Assembly (NCBI GenBank): GCA_951799405.1
Contig: OX637334.1
Span: forward strand, 13,888,001 to 13,952,000
DNA: 64,000 nucleotides
Source: Agapetus fuscipes
Taxonomy: Eukaryota > Arthropoda > Insecta > Trichoptera > Glossosomatidae
Direction: 5' to 3'
This document shows positions 8,666 to 21,011 of this stretch, piece after piece; the first letter of the stretch is position 1; the number at the start of each line of letters is the position of its first letter. The position numbers were made by a program, and so were the translations under genes. The notes under the pieces were generated by a model. It saw only the letters and a program-made list of their open reading frames with translations. It searched no databases and was not told the DNA's origin.

Positions 8666-11600
8666 ATAATTAAAGTTCAAAATTTCCACGTTGCGTTTTG
8701 ATATACGTCACTTTACTCACACTTTTTCTGCGACTTAGCTCAAATTGCGTGGGAACTGCGAATTCCATGAAAAAAGCCTTGGGGGTCCATTATAGCGCAG
8801 AGTTTCAGACGATGAAAAAACGCAAACATGAAAAAATGAATTGAAAAGGAAGCAAGAAGCGGAGCAATGTGACTGCAGCGTGCATAGTCGCAAGAGCTTA
8901 TAAGTAAGCGCTTACTTACTAGAAGAGCTCTACGGGGAGCTTGCTCAAGATTAACTCTAAGTAGCTACTATCGGGAAGTGCTTTTCTTTAAGGTTCATAT
9001 TAAAACATTAAAAAGAAAACATTTTATTAAACCTGTTGAAAAAACATTAACAAGCGTTATTAAAGCAATAACTTACTGTATATTATTATTAATATTTCGT
9101 GACTTATAATGCCGATCAGTTGTACTGAGAACATGGCTCATTTTAACATCCATATTTATATTATTTTCGAAAAAACTCCAAATCACCACCTTTGATTCTT
9201 CAAAACTCAATTTTCGATAGAGTAATTGAAATGTTGTTATTGAAAAGCAAAGCAAATGGTTCTTGGTTCGCAGTATTGGAAAAGTTCAGGAATAAATTCG
9301 TCTGCAAGCTCTGGAAGTTTCTGTTGCAGCATGTTTTGTTTTGAAAGTTTCAACCCCACAGAAGTTTCTGTATTCCATGCGAACAGTCTATAATTAATAA
9401 TTTGAAAGGCTTTGAATTATTTCAAGTTGGAGAACAAGTCGTAGAAAGCAAAAAGTAATATTTTATAATATGTAATGGGAATACAAATCAATATCCAAAG
9501 ATTTATTTTGTACCATCAAGATTTAGCTCCAAGTTTCTTAATTTATTTATTTGTAAAGACATCAACAGAACACTGAAAAGAATTTATACAAGACAACACA
9601 TGATACAAAAACATAAGATCTCCAATGCTCCAATGACAGATCTCTATCACATAGATACCAGAGTTTTGGCACTGTATACTTAATTAAGTTAAGATGAATA
9701 TATTGTTTATAATAATAATTTATTCATAAAAAGCGGTTTACAGAATATTTACACAGGGTGCATTTTTTTAACTTGCGTAAGAAAAAATGTGGATGAGTTG
9801 AGGAAAGATGAAATATTCTGAGTATCACGATTAATCACATTTTTTGTAAATAAACTATGTTTCCCTTAATCTTAGAACCCTTCTTAGACTCTCTTCTTGA
9901 TTTATTAAGATGATCGCACACATCATTTTGCTGAGATGATAAAATTAACCATCTGACACTTTAAGAGGCGCCTGTCAGATAAAAAACATGTTTTTCCCGT
10001 GAAATTATCATCTTTCATGCCACCTCTCATCTTTCACCCTTCATGCCATCTTTCAACTTTCACGTAATGATATTTTCGGCTGACTTTCATAATTTCATGA
10101 ATATCACACCACGTTCATATCAATCACCGTCTTTATTTACGTCAAAATCTCGTCGTTTAAGCTAATTTTCAAGAAAAAGAAACAAGATTATTTCAATGGA
10201 GTCGACACAAAGTAGTCGGGGGAAAAAAATTACGTCACCCATCTGAAATATTTTATTACTAATTGGTAAGGACCCTAGTCACAAACGGCATTATTCTCAA
10301 ATAGTAAAGCCATGGTTGATCCGCAGCCCACAGTAAATTTACCTCTATTAGTGAATCTACCGCAGCAGAAAGTTAAATATCCTGGCAAAATCTTACATGT
10401 TCCAGTTCACAATGCTTCCGTCCTGATGTCATACTATGAAAAGGGCTAAATCCGTCTGTAGCGCAGACTTGTATCGGGGCTGGTGAGCAAGATAGTACAA
10501 AAGTTAACTGGGAACCAAATGTTAACGGAATCTTACAATAAATTGTGTGAAATAAATTAAGTTTTTATTAAATAGAACCCGTAAATCGTAAAAATGCATT
10601 TTTGTTATAAAACTGCTCCAGCCTGCAGTGGACAGTCCGCCGCACAGATTTGCGCGCTTCATTGGGCTGAACTGACTAATTTCCACCGGGGATTGGAACC
10701 GCTAAAATAAATGCGCGAGGCGTGCCCACGTGATGGCATTTCAAAGGAAAATATACGCAAACAATATAGGGAAATTGTAATGGTGGAGACAACAGTGAAA
10801 TAATAAAGGCAACACGTATATTTTAAAGGTTTGAATGATTTAATTTGTTTTTTTTTATACACAAACCTATCACGTTTCAACTCTGTATTTATCCCTTGGG
10901 CGAGTATCCCATATAGGCCAAGCTAACTTTAAGGTAGGTTACTTACGCTATGAAATGCATTTAACCTTGAAATTCACGGGTGAAATTCAAATTATTTATT
11001 AAAACTCGTAATTTATAATGTATTATTTTAATGACAAAAGAAAAAAAAACTTTTGAGGATTTGTGTATTGACGTTGTGAAGATTAATTTTAAATATTAAT
11101 GTAAAAAAAGGTTGTTCTCTTGATAATGATATGATAACACCGAAAGCGCTCGAGAAAATAAACCAAATCGTGTAGAAAACCTGTTCTTTTGTATTTTTAT
11201 ATTAAAATCTTCGAAAATACACTATTTGTAAAACGTCAGCTTTGCGTTACGATTGTCTGATATGGATTGAGGTTCATTTTCTTCACGGAGTAGTTTTCCT
11301 TCTCGTCGAGTAATTTTTCGAAAATTCCAATTTTCAAAAATAAATTCATTTTTGTCGAGCAAGAAGCAGTTACTTAAAAACAGTTTTTATTTATTTATTC
11401 AAGAAGTTGAAAAAAAAAAACCTAATGACATCTGTTATTTCAAGGTCAAAGTCTTCGCAATCAATCAAGTCAAAGCGATCGACCCGAAGGGATTTGAATT
11501 GACACTGTTATGTTTCAAACATACCCTAGTTCGACTATCGCTCCATCGCCCCCTGGTTAGGAACCGATGGTGTAGTCACTAGTGAATAACGCTAGGGACT

Positions 11601-12594
11601 ACTACTATTCAGAAAGCATTTAGCTGTAGACTTAAAAAATAAAATAAATAATAATCCTGTCATGCGCTGAAAATTTTGGTAACAATCTCAAGGCCGATTA
11701 TAAAGATTTATACATTTTTTTTAAATAACTGAACCTAGTTTGGTTTAGTACGCACTCGTATTGAAAACGCTTACAGAAGAACTTTCATGTGGGACTTACA
11801 ATAAACCGCGCTGATCAAATAGATCAGTTAGAACATTTTCATGGCTTATTTTAGTAAGACACCTTATTAACAAATGCCCCAATAAATAAGCGACCCACTT
11901 AGCTGTGAAGTATTATTTTGTTTATGAATTGATGAAAACACACTTTACGATTAGAGGATCGTGTGTATATTTTTTACTCTCGCGAGCTGAGATGATAAAT
12001 TTGTATTGAATATATGATCATTGCAAACGATGAATTATTTATAAAGAAATCTTCCAACCCCTTACAGTCTGCTGGAGGCAGCTCAAAGCAGGATAGTGAG
12101 AAATAATATCAAGTACTAAATAAGTCGCATTTAAAGTGCACACGTTTTGTGTTTCACAGCAAGAGCACACAACATGTGTTCAATTTCTTGCGGCGTTGTC
12201 CCGGTAATCTGTTTATTTTTACAGCCAAGAGACACGACTTTTGTGATGTTACATCCCTAGTTAATATATTTTCGTTTCATGCACTAAAAACCTGAACTGT
12301 AAACTGTAAACCTGAGTATTACGATTTTGTGATCGAATAGAAACACTAAATCGGACAACTATGTCTGAAATATTCGATGCAAGTAGAACCCCAGCATTCT
12401 GGTTTTTAATGCAAGCATCTTATTTACTGAACTTAAGATAAACCGTTTTTTGTGAAAGGTGACAAGAATCGTAGAATAAATGTTTATTTTAGGTACATGA
12501 ACTTTTTAATGCATATTGAGTAAACGTGAACTTACACATATTGAATTGTGTGTATAGAATGTGAATCTTAAATATAAGTGCCTATAGTGAATAA
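8666..12594. other. Long unassigned stretch
   Basis: No gene found. It holds a patch of imperfect CATCTTTCA-type repeats (about 10005-10062). A segment near 10285-10340 (TTCTCAAATAGTAAAGCC, then GATCCGCAG) recurs near 52430. A tRNA-like remnant near 11425-11575 contains GGATTTGAATTGACAC and shares AATGACATCTGTT with the remnant near 920. The rest is AT-rich sequence without recognisable features. Confidence 0.4.
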
Positions 12595-12815
12595 AATAAG
12601 TTGCAAAGATTTATTAATATTCAAGATTCTTATTAAATGCGTGCCCACAAGCAGATACGTGTAAAGTCACTTTTACTCATGCTGCATTTGCACATAATAA
12701 AGACCAAAATCTAAAATGAATATAAGCGCTTTTAGCGACCTTTCCTAAAGCAGGGGGGGCATTGGCAAAGTGATCCATTTTTTACTGATGGGTGGTCAGT
12801 CTCCCACAAACGTAG
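12595..12815 (-). repeat. Rep-B copy
   Basis: Runs from AAGTTGCAAAGATTTATTAA (tail side) through CCCACAAGCAGATACGTG to TGATGGGTGGTCAGTCTC (head side). The final GGTTGG end is lost. Confidence 0.8.
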
Positions 12816-12891
12816 ATATAATTCAAGTACATATACCTACGCAATTTCAATGATGTATCATAGACTCGTACGACTGACAGCTTACCACTTA

Positions 12892-13135
12892 CGGGGCTAT
12901 TCTTAGACATTTTAGGCGTCGGTTGAGCCCACGCTTTGACAAACTAATGATGCCTGGCCTGAAAGTTTCATCGCCACGGTCACTCTTACCAACCGAATTT
13001 GGTAATATTTGTATGAAGACAAAATCCGCTGTTCACTTGCGGCCATCTTGGATTGACAGGTCTTCATACAAATGCATCATTAGTTTGTCAAAGCTTGGGC
13101 TCAACCAACGACTAAAATATCTAAGAATAGCCCCG
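12892..13135. mobile_element. MITE-D copy 1 (244 bp) with TTA target duplication
   Basis: Ends begin CGGGGCTATTCTTAGA and form inverted repeats of about 60 bases. Both sides are flanked by TTA (12889-12891 and 13136-13138), the target pattern of PIF/Harbinger elements. Inside lies a nested inverted pair around TACCAACCGAATTTGG and a centre with GCGGCCATCTTGG. No transposase is encoded. The superfamily call rests on ends and target only. Confidence 0.75.
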
Positions 13136-13475
13136 TTAGTACTTAGTAATTACCACTTACTACTAACAGATTATCACTTACGACTTATCACAAAGCAGAT
13201 GCCCCGGTCTGAAGCAGCTTCTACGTTTGGTCATGCATACATATTATGTGAGAGTGTAGGGGCGAGGGGAAGAAGGCGCTAAAAAGGGTTCAACGAATAA
13301 CGCGGTTTCAGTGTGAGGGGTGCTGGGTGAAGGTACATACGTTATTTTTTAGAAATCAAATTTATCTCTGACATATCAAAATTACCTAAAAAAAAGCTTA
13401 TACCTCAACGAAATGATAAAGGTTGATTAGGTTCAAAAAAAGAAATAAAGACTAAATAGCTACATTCCTTTACTT

Positions 13476-13830
13476 AAAAGTTAGTATGAGGCTGACTACT
13501 GACCAGTCCGTAGTCTAGTGGTTAACACTTCTGTCTTGTAAATGGAAGATTGTGGGTTCGAATCCCGGCGGAACACAAAAATATACCATATTTATTTTCA
13601 AATATGCTCTTCGCTGGGTGAAAAATTCATATACCTACCTTCACTAAATACCAGTCACTAAAAGTCCATCCAGCCTTACAACAACTGGGTCTTGTTTGAG
13701 AATTGACGCTTTTTACAGCGACGATCAAGCTTGCAGAAGGCTCTTGAGGTATGATACACAAAAAACAGCGCTCATCAAATAAATTATCCTAATATTATTA
13801 TTATTATTATTACTGTTACTGTAAAAACTT
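13476..13830 (+). repeat. Rep-B fragment split by SINE-A
   Basis: The Rep-B head AGTATGAGGCTGACTACT stops at 13499 and its continuation ACTGTAAAAACTTGG resumes after the SINE-A tail at about 13816. The SINE therefore inserted into an existing Rep-B. Confidence 0.65.
13500..13813 (+). repeat. SINE-A copy inserted in Rep-B
   Basis: The head is clear: A-box region TAGTCTAGTGGTTAAC, B-box GGTTCGAATCCCGGCGG. The body CTTGAGGTATGATACAC leads to the tail ATTATTATTATTATT. It begins at GACCAGTCCG, so no 5S part is present. Confidence 0.9.
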
Positions 13831-13983
13831 GGTCGAGGAGTAATCTATAATAATCTATAATAATAATCTAATAAGTAATGCTTTTAAAAACTTGAAATTG
13901 GTAATCAAAAACAAAGTTGTACATGTATTGCAATATATGTATTTGTACGTCTTGAACATTTTATGTGATCAGCCTAACGTTTG

Positions 13984-14290
13984 ACTGGTCCGTAGTCTAG
14001 TGGTTAACACACTGTGATCTTGATTGGAAGGATGTGAGTTCAAATCCCGGGGTAGCACGAAAAAAATATTTAAAAAAATGCTCTTCAATTCAAAAGAAAA
14101 TCTGCCTTTACCACAGACCGGTCACCATAGATCCATAAAGTGTTTCACCAACTGGGTCTTTCTTGAGAATTGTCACCTTGTTCAGCGACTACTAAGCTCG
14201 CACGAAGCTTTTGAGGTGAGGTGAGTGTTTTGTGAATTATCACACAAAAACATCGCTCACCAAATAAATCATCCTAATAATATCATTAAT
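13984..14290 (+). repeat. SINE-A copy
   Basis: Begins GACTGGTCCGTAGTCTAGTG with B-box GAGTTCAAATCCCGGGG, and continues to AAATAAATCATCCTAATAAT. Same orientation as its neighbour about 170 bases upstream, but more diverged. A short duplicated GAGGTGAGGTGAG lies near 14212. Confidence 0.85.
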
Positions 14291-14827
14291 AAATTATCAT
14301 TAAAGAACACAGAGTTGTTTCTCGCGATAGCTCTGAAAATACTCAGGAATGTGAGATACATTCTGCAGAAAAAGTGCTTGCTGAATTTTGCACTCATGCG
14401 AGTCTTCCCTCCGCCCCTCCATATGGTAATGTCCCTATACTAGAGGCAGCACTCCAAATAAATGATATTCTCAAAACACATACAGAGAGAGAGGTAGGGA
14501 GAAAGAGAGAAAGTCCATAAACATACATAATACATCTGCACACTACACATATGACCAAGGTTCTCAAAAACACGTGAGATAGTCAGTCCACAGAGGCTCT
14601 CAAACTAAATCAGCCGCCATTGTTTTTTCCAAATGTTTTACATGCAGGCTCTCTTTTTTTTAGCCTTGAAATTAGCGCTTTTAAAATAATTAAAGATCAA
14701 AATAAATTGCACTTGGTTAAGGAGCGAGTAAAAGTTATGTGTGTACAACCGGTTTCGTCAAAAATCTTCACATTATCAAGTGCAAAAGTAAATCATAAAA
14801 TTAAGGCATCATTTCCCTAAGCTCTAA
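14291..14827. other. Unassigned, includes a GA-rich patch
   Basis: A short purine run (AGAGAGAGAGGTAGGGAGAA) lies near 14484-14510. Otherwise nothing was recognised before MITE-D copy 2. Confidence 0.4.
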
Positions 14828-15071
14828 CGGGGCTATTCTTAGACATTTTAGTCGTCGGTTGAGCCCACGCTTTGACAAACTAATGGTGCTTGAGCTGAAA
14901 GTTTCATCAGCACGGTCATTCTTACCTACCGAATTTTGTAATATTTGTATGAAGACAAATCAGCTGTTCACTTGCGGCCATCTTGGATTGACAGGTCCTC
15001 TTACAAATGCATCATTAGTTTGTCAAAGCGTGGGCTCAACGGGCGACTAAAATGTCTTAAGAATTGCCCCG
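14828..15071. mobile_element. MITE-D copy 2 (244 bp)
   Basis: Same length and layout as the copy at 12.9 kb, with ends CGGGGCTATTCTTAGACA and, inverted, CGGGGCAATTCTTAAGACA. The flanks TAA and TGG do not match, so its target duplication has decayed or the copy is recombinant. The centre keeps GCGGCCATCTTGGATTGAC. Confidence 0.75.
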
Positions 15072-15714
15072 TGGGCTTTAACAGTGCCTCGAAATGAACC
15101 AAATATTTTAATTATAAATCGTAATGTTTTAAGGTATCTATTCATAGGTACTTTTGCCCTTACGGGATGCTCGCCGCTGACGTTAATCATTATCAGATTT
15201 ATATTTTTACTGGTTTTGTCTGTTACTTGGCTAAAAACATTTTTTTCCAAACGCCAATGCTACCCTTTCAATAATGAATCTACAACATTTAGTTGCTGCA
15301 TCTTGATTCACCTTCTCACATTGGGATCAATGTTTTCTTGAGATATTTATAAAAAATTAAATGTCATTTTGGCCCTTAATTTTTTTGCATAACTTGGAGA
15401 ATCGTTTGTATACAAAACCTTGAATAAACAAGCGCAATAATATCTAATAATATTTGTGGTAAGTGTTTTATTCCAGTTGTATAGTGAAACCTATTTATCC
15501 ATACCAGCCACTTGAAGGGCTGGTATTCTTTTGGGAGGATGTGAGTGATGGATGGGAATAGAAGAGTGGTTAATAAAGAGATTTTTATTTTCATGAGGAA
15601 TAAATAATGCAAAATGAATAAAAGAATATACAAAAAACAGTAAGCTGTTTGATTCTTATCCTTATTATTATTTTTGGTTAATCAAGTATATTTAAATGTA
15701 ATTTATTATTCATA
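15072..15714. other. Unassigned AT-rich sequence
   Basis: Short frames on both strands look like AT-rich noise. No repeat or coding family was recognised. Confidence 0.35.
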
Positions 15715-16055
15715 TTCCTTGACTTATAGGTTGGTATGAGGCTGACCACCCATACTGTAAAAAATGGTTCACTTTGCCAATGTCACCCCTGTTTCAGGGA
15801 AGGTCGGCAAAAGTTGTGGGGCTTATGTTCATTTGAGGTTTGGATTTTATTTGTAAGTACACATTCAGCATTTGTAAGCGCGAACTACACTTGTTGGTTT
15901 GTGGGCATACATCTGAGAGCTTTAAATGAATTTATCCTTGCAACTTAGATTATAGATTATAGATTATAGAACTACACTTGTTGGTTTGTGGGCATACATC
16001 TGAGAGCTTTAAATGAATATATCCTTGCAACTTAGATTATATATTATAGATTATT
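15715..16055 (+). repeat. Rep-B copy with expanded, duplicated tail
   Basis: Full head (GGTTGGTATGAGGCTGACCA), body and tail. The tail reads TTAGATTATAGATTATAG in tandem and is followed by a second copy of the last 70 bases (CTACACTTGTTGGTTTGTGG to another ATTATAG run). Tandem short units at one end suggest a retroposon-style 3' tail. Confidence 0.85.
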
Positions 16056-16077
16056 ATAGAAGTCTACAATCTAATAA

Positions 16078-16500
16078 ACAGTTGTAGGTTTGTACGAGAC
16101 TATCACCCATACTGTAAAAAAATGTTTAGTTTTTCAATGTCATCCCTGTGTCAGGGCAGGTCGGTAAGATTTGCAGACATTGTATTCATTTGAGATTTGT
16201 TTTCTTTTAACTTGTAAGCGTTAAAACTTATAAGCGTGTGCGTTTGAGCATGCAATCTATAATGTATAATCTAAGTTGCAAAGATATATTACATTTAAGG
16301 TTTATTTTAAATGTAGTCCCACAAGCAGAACTGTATAAGTTCGCGCTTAAACATGCCGCTTGGGAACCGACAATATAAAACCCAATATCAAATAAACATA
16401 AGCCCTGCAACTCTTCCCGACCTTCCCTGAAACAGGGGTGACATTGGCAAAGTGAACCATTTTTATAGTATGGGTGGTCAGCCTCATACCAACCTTTAAG
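16078..16500. repeat. Tail-to-tail Rep-B dimer
   Basis: A plus-strand copy (16078-16262) is joined at its tail to a minus-strand copy (16262-16500) across ATGTATAATCTAAGTTGC. Both heads point outward, giving a composite with long inverted repeats. A similar dimer lies at 34680-35155. Confidence 0.8.
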
Positions 16501-16569
16501 CAAGAAATATGAAGATTTTATTTTTACGACTTAGATAACAGATAGATTATTTTTATTTTTTGTTAGTTT

Positions 16570-16571
<2 letters not shown>

Positions 16572-16612
<41 letters not shown>
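16572..16612. repeat. AT microsatellite
   Basis: Uninterrupted AT/TA dinucleotide run of about 40 bases, followed by a short ATAC run. Confidence 0.95.
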
Positions 16613-16616
<4 letters not shown>

Positions 16617-17089
16617 CATACATACAATGGTTGGTGTTCACATTTGTTCAGGAACATTGCCGGTACTTCGTGTTCTGCCAGGAACTTGAATTCAATTGTA
16701 ACAGTTCACCATTCGAATTAGCAATTGTTACGGACGTCCGGATTTTGGCAATAGTTGTGTTAACAAAAATACTGTGCATGTACATTGTATGGTGAGCCGT
16801 ACAGAATCATTCACGGCAATCTAGGATTTATAAAAAAAGTAAGTACAGTTTAAATGATTTTATATCATTTTGTGTATTTCTGTGTTTTTATCTCTTTTTC
16901 GGAAAATATCTTAGATAGCCATGTTTGATTCTATACGATTCGAATATATGTAGGTATATTCCACAATTAGATGTAGATAAACATGTGGTAAGGGACAAGC
17001 GATCTATAGAGGCAAAGTTTTGTAACGAAGGGCAAAAAAGCATTCAACCCTAAAATTAACGTCTTATATTTGAAATTACGTTCCTTGAC
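16613..17089. other. Unassigned sequence
   Basis: Nothing recognised between the microsatellite and the next Rep-B fragments. Confidence 0.35.
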
Positions 17090-17440
17090 CAAAAAGGTTG
17101 GTATGCGGGTAACTTCTCACAATGTAAAAAAAAGGTGACTTCGATGTCACCCCAGGCTAGGGAAAATCGTTAGAACATGCAGAATTTGTGTTCATTGAAA
17201 TGTTTAAAAAATAAGACCCAAGCTTGAAAGCTTGGGTCTTATTTTGTAAGTAAGTACGCACGTTCTTAGATTTAAATGTTGGTATGAGGCTGAACACTGA
17301 AAAAAAAATCATTTTACCAATACCACCACTGTGTCAGCAAAGGGAAGCAAGAGTTGCAGGGTTAGTTTTTATTCAAGATTTATACACTTGGTCAAGCGGT
17401 ACACATGCAGCCTGTATAAGCGCAAATTTAGACGCGTTTG
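17090..17440 (+). repeat. Two truncated Rep-B copies with internal hairpin
   Basis: Heads at 17096 (GGTTGGTATGCGGGTAAC) and 17278 (GTTGGTATGAGGCTGAAC). In the first copy an almost perfect palindrome (17209-17225 and 17228-17244, arms from AAATAAGACCCAAGCTT) replaces the normal TTTGGGTTTTATTTTGTAAG segment, so a local inverted duplication has occurred. Confidence 0.75.
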
Positions 17441-17749
17441 GCACTGGAGAGTTGCTTTTCGGGATTACCGTGCTTTGCAGGAGCTGTAGCTTCCAGATGT
17501 TTCCCTCATACCTACGATAGGCTTCTTCAGCTTGTAGTGATGAAGATGGTGTTGATGAAACTGTGACTAGCCAGTATAAAAAGCCGGCCGTGTAAGCCTA
17601 AAACGATCTGTGCCTAAAACTCATATTAGATGTGATCACTTATGTAAGTGCATTAAATATGATGCTGAAACGTTAATGTATTTTTTAAGCCTATAAAAAA
17701 TTACATCATAGATCCTGAGATGAGGACATATACATAGCTATCTTTTAAC

Positions 17750-17945
17750 TTGAGGTCTTCCAGCTGGGCGTTGATCTATTGGCATCTCATCAGCTACGAT
17801 GTGTGCGAGTCTTTCATGATTCATTCTTGAAAAACATGATCTTTCCAAAACACCTCCTGGATTTGCTCCATCTCACTCTGTCCTCTATCTCCCAGGCTTT
17901 TTATTTGGTCATTGCGGATACGATCTTCCAATGTTCTGTCTGTGA
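17750..17945 (-). pseudogene. Tail-T relative: degenerate RT C-terminus
   Basis: Minus-strand reading gives DRIRNDQIKSLGDRG and, in another frame, MNHERLAHIVADEMP followed by RPAGRPQVK. These match the order expected for the region after the RT domain of an endonuclease/RT retrotransposon (RIRND, FRM, then a GRPK-type basic patch). Frameshifts and stops are present. Confidence 0.55.
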
Positions 17946-18237
17946 TTTATGTTATTATCTTTATAGCTACATTTATGGATTATTATTAGCACAAAGCAAT
18001 CAAAAATTAATTAACCTTGGAAAGTTTACACTTTAATGGAGTAATCTCCCCCCTAAATAAGGCTGTGTTATTTGATACGGCTGGGTACACCTTTGGGCAT
18101 CATTTGTACGCGCTGTTCACTCGAAACACAGCGCCGGTCTTCATAATAATATGTATACCAAATACGAGTAGAAAACCCTTAACGGTGGGGGCTAGCGAAA
18201 TTTTAAAACATTTTTTTGTATCTTTTTTTAGATTATG
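17946..18237. other. Unassigned sequence
   Basis: AT-rich DNA followed by a less AT-rich patch (about 18060-18195). No family recognised. Confidence 0.35.
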
Positions 18238-18330
18238 ATCTTGATAATGAGGCTGACCACCCGTAATTTTGCCAATGTCATCTCTATTCCACGGAAAACT
18301 GGAAAAAATAATAATTTTAAGTAGGTTTTT
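18238..18330 (+). repeat. Rep-B head fragment
   Basis: ATGAGGCTGACCACCCGTAA and TTGCCAATGTCATCTC are the Rep-B head. The rest is absent. Confidence 0.65.
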
Positions 18331-18394
18331 TTCATACGATTTTTTCTTATTTATATTTTTAATAAGATACTTTTTTAGTAAGAACTAGATGTTT

Positions 18395-18625
18395 CTTGAC
18401 TCAGAGGCTGGTGTAGGGCTGACCAACTTTACTGTAAAAAATGGTTTACTTTTGTAAGCCAAGGGAAAGGCAGCAAGATTTGTATGATAAATATTAATTT
18501 AAGGTTTGGCCTTTTTTTGCGAGTACACATGCAGCATGTGTATGCAAAAACATACACATTTCTGCTTGTAAATTAAGAAGCATTAAAAATATGAAATTTA
18601 CTTAATATTTTGCAACTACGATTAT
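18395..18625 (+). repeat. Rep-B copy
   Basis: Starts TTGACTCAGAGGCTGGTGTA, continues with ACTGTAAAAAATGGTTTAC and ACATGCAGCATGTGT, and ends near TTTTGCAACTACGATTATGA. Confidence 0.75.
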
Positions 18626-18654
18626 GACTCAAAGAATTGATAGCTGAAATTAAA

Positions 18655-18925
18655 TATAAATATTAGGAAAATTTATTTGTTGAGCGCAGTTTTTGTGAAA
18701 ATCACACCTTGGCGCCCTCTGCGCGTTGTGCCTTTTGCTATAGAAAGAGACAATTTACAAACAAGACGCAGTTGCTGTTATGTTAGAAGTAACTTTAGTA
18801 CATGAATATTTCTACTCAGCCCTCGGCACATTTGAAAAAAAAAAAATTATCGTGCGTTTCTGGGAATCGAACCGACGACTTTCCGATTAGCAGATCGTAG
18901 CGTTAACCATTTGAATATCTACTGG
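18655..18925 (-). repeat. SINE-A copy, diverged
   Basis: Body ATTTATTTGTTGAGCGCAG and AATCACACCTTGGCGCCCTC. On the minus strand the head has GGTTCGATTCCCAGAAACGC and GGTTAACGCTACGATCTG. Confidence 0.8.
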
Positions 18926-19411
18926 TAGCTGCACTAACAATGGCTTTAAATTAACGAATTTAAAATAGAACGCCTTCATTTTCAATTCAATCAGTACTCC
19001 AAATATACATTACTTCAACTTAAGTGTTTTAGAAAAAAAAAGTATGGAAACTTAGACAGCGCCTTTAGGGATCGATTTAGTTTTCATACATTTTCGTTGA
19101 AACTCTAAGTTTGAGTTGACACAAGGAGTTTCATACTTAGAGCACAGTACATAAATTCGACATTAATTGTAGGTAAATAATAAGCCGGTCCACTGAATAT
19201 TCAGCGCTCAGCTGACGGCTTTCCCACTAGATTTAATTCCCGCGCAGAAATCAAGTCACACGCTGCAGGCGCGTGCATCGCATAGAGCCAAGTACATGCC
19301 AGAACAAGCATTCCAGCCTTAACCTGTACAACGTACCATTAAATTATATGAGGTGACTGAAAGACTCCAATCAAAACATAATTTTTATGTTATACATACA
19401 AAAATGGATGT

Positions 19412-19685
19412 ATATTTATTTGTTGAGCACTTCTTCGTGTGAATCACACCTCAAGAGCACTCTGCGAGCTTGGTCGTCGCTACAAATTGTCCATTCTCCA
19501 GCAAGTCTCATTTGCTATAAGACTAGATGGACCTTTGGTGACCTGTCTATTTTTTTAAGGTCAATTATTTTTTCCCCAGCCAAGTGCATGTTTGAAATTT
19601 TAGTTTTTTGTTCTCCACCGGGATTTGAGCTCACGACCTTCGGAATACGAGTCCGTTGCTTTAAACACTAGACGGCAGACCGATC
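19412..19685 (-). repeat. SINE-A copy, diverged
   Basis: Plus-strand view: TTTATTTGTTGAGCACTTC, AATCACACCTCAAGAGCAC and GAGCTTGGTCGTCGCTAC, ending in CTAGACGGCAGACCG. The B-box is degraded to GAGCTCAAATCCCGG on the minus strand. Confidence 0.8.
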
Positions 19686-21011
19686 AAATGTTAAACAAGG
19701 GTTTCATAATTTTTTTTGTAATTTGTTACCTCTACACATTACAGGTTTTGTTGCTTGTATATAATCTTAGTTGAGATTAAAATTAGGTACTTGGGTTCAA
19801 TTTTACAACTTCGATTAAATTTATTTTACACAATTTATTTTAGGATTCACTTACATTTGGTTCACAGTTAAACTTTTGCACTATCTCGTTCAACGGCTCC
19901 GGTATCTACTAATTCCCCTTCAAAGCATCGCCATCTCTATGTATAGGTGCATAAGGACTACTATGGCATATGCCAGACGATGCGAGAATCTTCTCAATGA
20001 GAAGCTTCAAGCAAACACTAGTACCACCATCCAAATACCTACGTCTCTAGACACACATGTACATGTCAGTAAAAACACACAATCATAAGTAAACATACAC
20101 AGACATACAATCAAACATTCCTAACAATAAACACCTAGCAAGTCATGCCACTGTTTACGCAAATAGAGGTGGGGTTAGTGATTGCTCAAAGAGCGTAAAA
20201 ATGCATTTTACCGTAAAATAAAGATAAATGATTGAGATATACGGCTCAATTTCAGTCTCTGAAAAGTATTTGCCTCTTCTCAGTGCACGCGGCTGCTTTA
20301 TAAAGAGAAGTAACCTGATACACTTTAAAAATTTCCTAGGAGTGTTCTAAAGATAAGCTTTCTCTAGCACTTTCAGGAACCTGTGAAACCTGAGATCCTG
20401 AAACCTCAAAATTCACTCGCATGGAATATGCCATACAACTAGGAGTAGGGATTTTATAATCCATCTTTGCAACAACGATTATAGGTCGTTTATAAAAAAT
20501 CTCATATTATTTTTCATTGATATGTATTCACATTGACTAGAAACTGGCTTAATGAGGGCATTATACGATTCATAAGCCAGTCCTGTCAAACATAACATGG
20601 TGTAGATATACAAAACAAAAACCTGGTTTCATTGTAAAATTCGTAATAAAAACAATTATTTCTGATGTAAATTTCTTGCTTCTATGTTTAAGCTGTAGTC
20701 ACACTGGGAGCGTTTTTTTGTTCTCTGTCTAACCAAGGACGATAGGCGTTAATGTTTATTCGGTTCGAATATTGCATATATTTGCTTTTATAATAAAATT
20801 TCCAGGCCACTTTGCGTCTCTGCTATTTTTCCAGCACATAAATATTAGCTGGAATCAGTTGATTACCAAACCGCTGCGCTCATGGTTTAATAAATGATCA
20901 GTGCATTATACCACAGAGCTAATTTAATGAACTTTTTAATCACTCGTTTCGGCTTTGACAATTACCCCTGCAGGCCAATAAACACTGATTGTTTATTTTC
21001 CAATTACTGGC
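19686..21011. other. Unassigned sequence
   Basis: No coding or repeat family recognised. About 20336-20410 has alternating CCTG/GAAAC phrases but no clear period. Confidence 0.35.
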
